Of a DNA stretch of 7,293 nucleotides, positions 5,509 to 7,293 are shown piece by piece. Under the pieces are notes generated by a model. The model saw nothing but the letters and a program-made list of their open reading frames with translations. It was not told the DNA's origin and ran no database searches. Within the stretch, counting starts at the first letter, position 1. The number at the start of each line of letters is the position of its first letter. Source of the DNA: an uncultured Litoreibacter sp. (GTDB taxonomy: Bacteria > Pseudomonadota > Alphaproteobacteria > Rhodobacterales > Rhodobacteraceae); contig CALFWN010000294.1 in assembly GCA_937928335.1 (NCBI GenBank), forward strand, positions 1-7,293. Reading direction: 5' to 3'. Made by a program: the position numbers and the translations under genes.

Positions 5509-6507
5509 ATGTCGACGGCTAGGGCCGTGCAGCAGGGGGCTGACGCCTCGCCCCATGTGTTCGAGCTGTTCGTCTCGAAAGGGTTTTGCGGGTTCGAGCT
5601 GGCCGCCGTCACCCATGTTCTGCGCAGCGCCAATGCTTTGATGACGCGGGAGCTGTTTGGATGGCGCTACGTTTCAACCGAGCCGGGGCTTGTCAGCGGT
5701 AAGGACGGCATGTTGGTCCGGGCAGAGCCTGCCATTCCCGATCACGGCTTTGGCGACGCCATGATCGTTATCGGGGGCAAGGCGCAGGCCGAAAAATGGA
5801 TGCCCCGTATGCGCGCGATGCAGCGCCGCAATCTGCCGGTTGTGCTGTTATCTGACGCGGCAACTGCCTATATCCGCGAGGCCAAATCACCGCCGGGCAA
5901 GCTGACCACGCATTGGCGCGACGTCTTCACGCTGCAGGAGACGGGCTATTTCCCCAACCTCACATCGCGCTTTGCGGAACGCTCCGACGGTATTGTCACT
6001 GCCGCAGGCTCCAGCGCCACGGCGGAGCTGGTCATTGGTCTGATTGCCCCCTGGATGACATCGACGCAGGTGGCGGAGCTGGGCAATCAGCTGCTGCTGC
6101 ACACCATTCGCAAGGCCAATGCGGAGCAGCCCAAGGATATCGCCGACAATGCCGGGCTGTTTGACGCGCGCGTCACCGAGGCCATCCGGCTGATGGAAAA
6201 CAGCATCGCGGAGCCGATGTCGATGGCTGAGCTGACCGATCAGGCCGGGCTGTCCACCCGCCATCTGGAGCGTGTCTTCCGCAAAGTGTTCAACGACACG
6301 CCCGCGAAGTTCTACAAGCGCCTGCGGGCCCGAAAGGCCCGCGCGATGATCGAAGAGACCTTGATGCCGATGGTCGAGATTGCCGTGGCCACGGGGTTCG
6401 GCTCCTCTGACACGCTGGCGCGCGCGGTGCGCGAGGAATACGGGGTCACGCCCAGCAAGATGCGGGCCCGCAGGAAGATCAACCTGCTGGGGCAGCCTGA
6501 CCTGTAA
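5509..6507 (+). CDS. GlxA-family transcriptional regulator (DJ-1/PfpI-like domain plus AraC DNA-binding domain)
   Basis: From ATG 5509 the protein has 332 residues, normal for GlxA-type regulators such as GbdR, CdhR and the pseudomonad ArgR. Residues about 16-185 form a DJ-1/PfpI (class I glutamine amidotransferase-like) sensor domain, starting PHVFELFVSKGFCGFELAAV. At the nucleophile elbow it reads LLSDAATA (114-121), so the cysteine found in active amidotransferases is absent and the domain is a ligand sensor, not an enzyme. The AraC part (about 225-325) has a first helix-turn-helix near 238-258 (SMAELTDQAGLSTRHLERVF) and a second near 286-310 (VEIAVATGFGSSDTLARAVR), followed by the family's GVTPSKMR ending. 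Placed 98 nt after the sulfatase in the same direction, it is the probable activator of the catabolic genes. Known relatives sense amines, betaines or amino acids, so the ligand may be nitrogenous. Start uncertain: TTG 5452 and AUC 5488 are in frame. Confidence 0.9.
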   Translation: MSTARAVQQGADASPHVFELFVSKGFCGFELAAVTHVLRSANALMTRELFGWRYVSTEPGLVSGKDGMLVRAEPAIPDHGFGDAMIVIGGKAQAEKWMPRMRAMQRRNLPVVLLSDAATAYIREAKSPPGKLTTHWRDVFTLQETGYFPNLTSRFAERSDGIVTAAGSSATAELVIGLIAPWMTSTQVAELGNQLLLHTIRKANAEQPKDIADNAGLFDARVTEAIRLMENSIAEPMSMAELTDQAGLSTRHLERVFRKVFNDTPAKFYKRLRARKARAMIEETLMPMVEIAVATGFGSSDTLARAVREEYGVTPSKMRARRKINLLGQPDL

Positions 6508-6531
6508 CAGTCCGGCTTATAGTCCTGGGAG

Positions 6532-7293
6532 CTACCTTATCTGTTGCCCATTGGCCAAAACCCGGCCCGTAGGGTCGATCTCGATACGCGAGGTCAGCGA
6601 GTCCTGACCCGGACCCGGCTTGGCAAAAAGCCCGGACATCATCTTGATCCCCATCGCCTGTTGCTGCGGCACGATATTCATCGCCGTGAGCTTGTCGAGC
6701 AAGGTGATGCCTCCGGTCAAAGCCAGATCAACGCCGCCCTCCGGGCGCGGGAAGCCGTCAAAAGTCGTGGTGTCGGAATTGTCGAAGGTGAACGCGCCGT
6801 CGCCCGTCAGCGATGCGCCAGCGATGCTCACCTCAAGCGCCTCAAGGGTCAGGGTTTCGATCTGGCCGGGTGTCTCGGTCGCGCTGTCCAGCGCTTCCGT
6901 GTCGAAAATGTCGATCAGCCAGTTGCCGGTGCCTTTCAGGTCCAGCACGATATTGGCCGCGTCACGTGGCAATTGCTGCGCGGGGTCAAGCATCGCCCAG
7001 ACAAAATCGCTGACGGTGAAACCCTCCATCGCGATGCCGAGCCCGAATGCGCGGGCCGCGTCGGATTGCGCCAATGGGATCAGCAAATCAAAGCTTGAGC
7101 TGTCGAAATGGATGTCAATCGGCGGCAAGGGCAGACCCGCCATACTGGCGGAGACATCCATCTGCTCGGTGGTGGTGGCATATCTCACCTGATCACCGTT
7201 CAGGGAGACATCAAGGCTGCCTTTGCCAATGCTGCCCAGCAGCTTGGTGTCTTGCCCGTTGGCGGTCACATCCGCCCCGTAGGACACCGCGCC
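6532..7293 (-). CDS. DUF2125-like protein, C-terminal part (probably exported)
   Basis: The gene runs on the minus strand from beyond the right edge to the stop TAG (CTA on the + strand at 6532-6534). At least 253 codons are visible and the true start is outside; a GTG at 7287 is in frame but shows no sign of being the start. The protein is acidic, rich in Asp, Thr, Gly and Leu, and contains no cysteine in the visible part. Short alternating hydrophobic stretches such as GSLDVSLNGDQVRY suggest mostly beta structure, as in envelope proteins built of repeated strands. I recognise it as resembling DUF2125 of Rhodobacterales, function unknown; this is recall, not a search. The gene converges on the regulator with only 24 nt between stop codons and no clear terminator, and appears unrelated to the catabolic cluster. 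Confidence 0.7.
   Translation of the reverse strand, partial: GAVSYGADVTANGQDTKLLGSIGKGSLDVSLNGDQVRYATTTEQMDVSASMAGLPLPPIDIHFDSSSFDLLIPLAQSDAARAFGLGIAMEGFTVSDFVWAMLDPAQQLPRDAANIVLDLKGTGNWLIDIFDTEALDSATETPGQIETLTLEALEVSIAGASLTGDGAFTFDNSDTTTFDGFPRPEGGVDLALTGGITLLDKLTAMNIVPQQQAMGIKMMSGLFAKPGPGQDSLTSRIEIDPTGRVLANGQQIR

Noticed and set aside
6508..6531. Bidirectional terminator between the convergent regulator and DUF2125-like genes
   Set aside because: The 24 nt between stop codons contain no stable inverted repeat or T-run.
6544..7098. Open frame of 184 codons on the + strand opposite the DUF2125-like gene
   Set aside because: Arg/His/Gln-rich shadow composition. The minus-strand frame has a coherent protein-like sequence and runs open to the window edge.

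Overview
The window is GC-rich and tightly packed, with the base composition and codon style of an alphaproteobacterium. The best guess is the Rhodobacterales (Roseobacter group), because the protein at the right edge resembles the DUF2125 family I associate with that order. This assignment rests on recalled family resemblance, not on a marker gene.

Layout, left to right. Six genes run on the + strand: (1) the last 118 codons of a pyridoxal-phosphate group II decarboxylase; (2) an HpcH/HpaI-family class II aldolase; (3) an NAD+-type aldehyde dehydrogenase; (4) a classical short-chain dehydrogenase/reductase, 9 nt behind the aldehyde dehydrogenase; (5) a cytoplasmic sulfatase / phosphonate-monoester-hydrolase-like enzyme; (6) a GlxA-type regulator with a DJ-1/PfpI-like domain and an AraC DNA-binding domain. 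A convergent gene on the - strand (7), probably unrelated, enters from the right edge and is cut by it. No stretch above 200 nt lacks a gene. I see no RNA genes, mobile elements, CRISPR or phage features.

Genes 2-5 look like an accessory catabolic locus, with gene 6 the likely local regulator. A plausible scheme is removal of sulfate (less likely phosphonate or phosphate) from an alcohol ester, oxidation of the alcohol by the SDR, a retro-aldol step releasing pyruvate or a similar keto acid plus an aldehyde, and oxidation of the aldehyde. The substrate cannot be read from the sequence, and steps such as a dehydratase or transporter are not in view. The order of the steps is inference.

Points worth a second look: a sulfatase nucleophile motif CGASR in place of C-x-P-x-R; sulfatase-type K-x-H residues in a protein otherwise close to phosphonate monoester hydrolases; an 11-bp tandem repeat just before the aldolase; and a strong ribosome-binding site before the regulator that points at an AUC codon rather than the first ATG.
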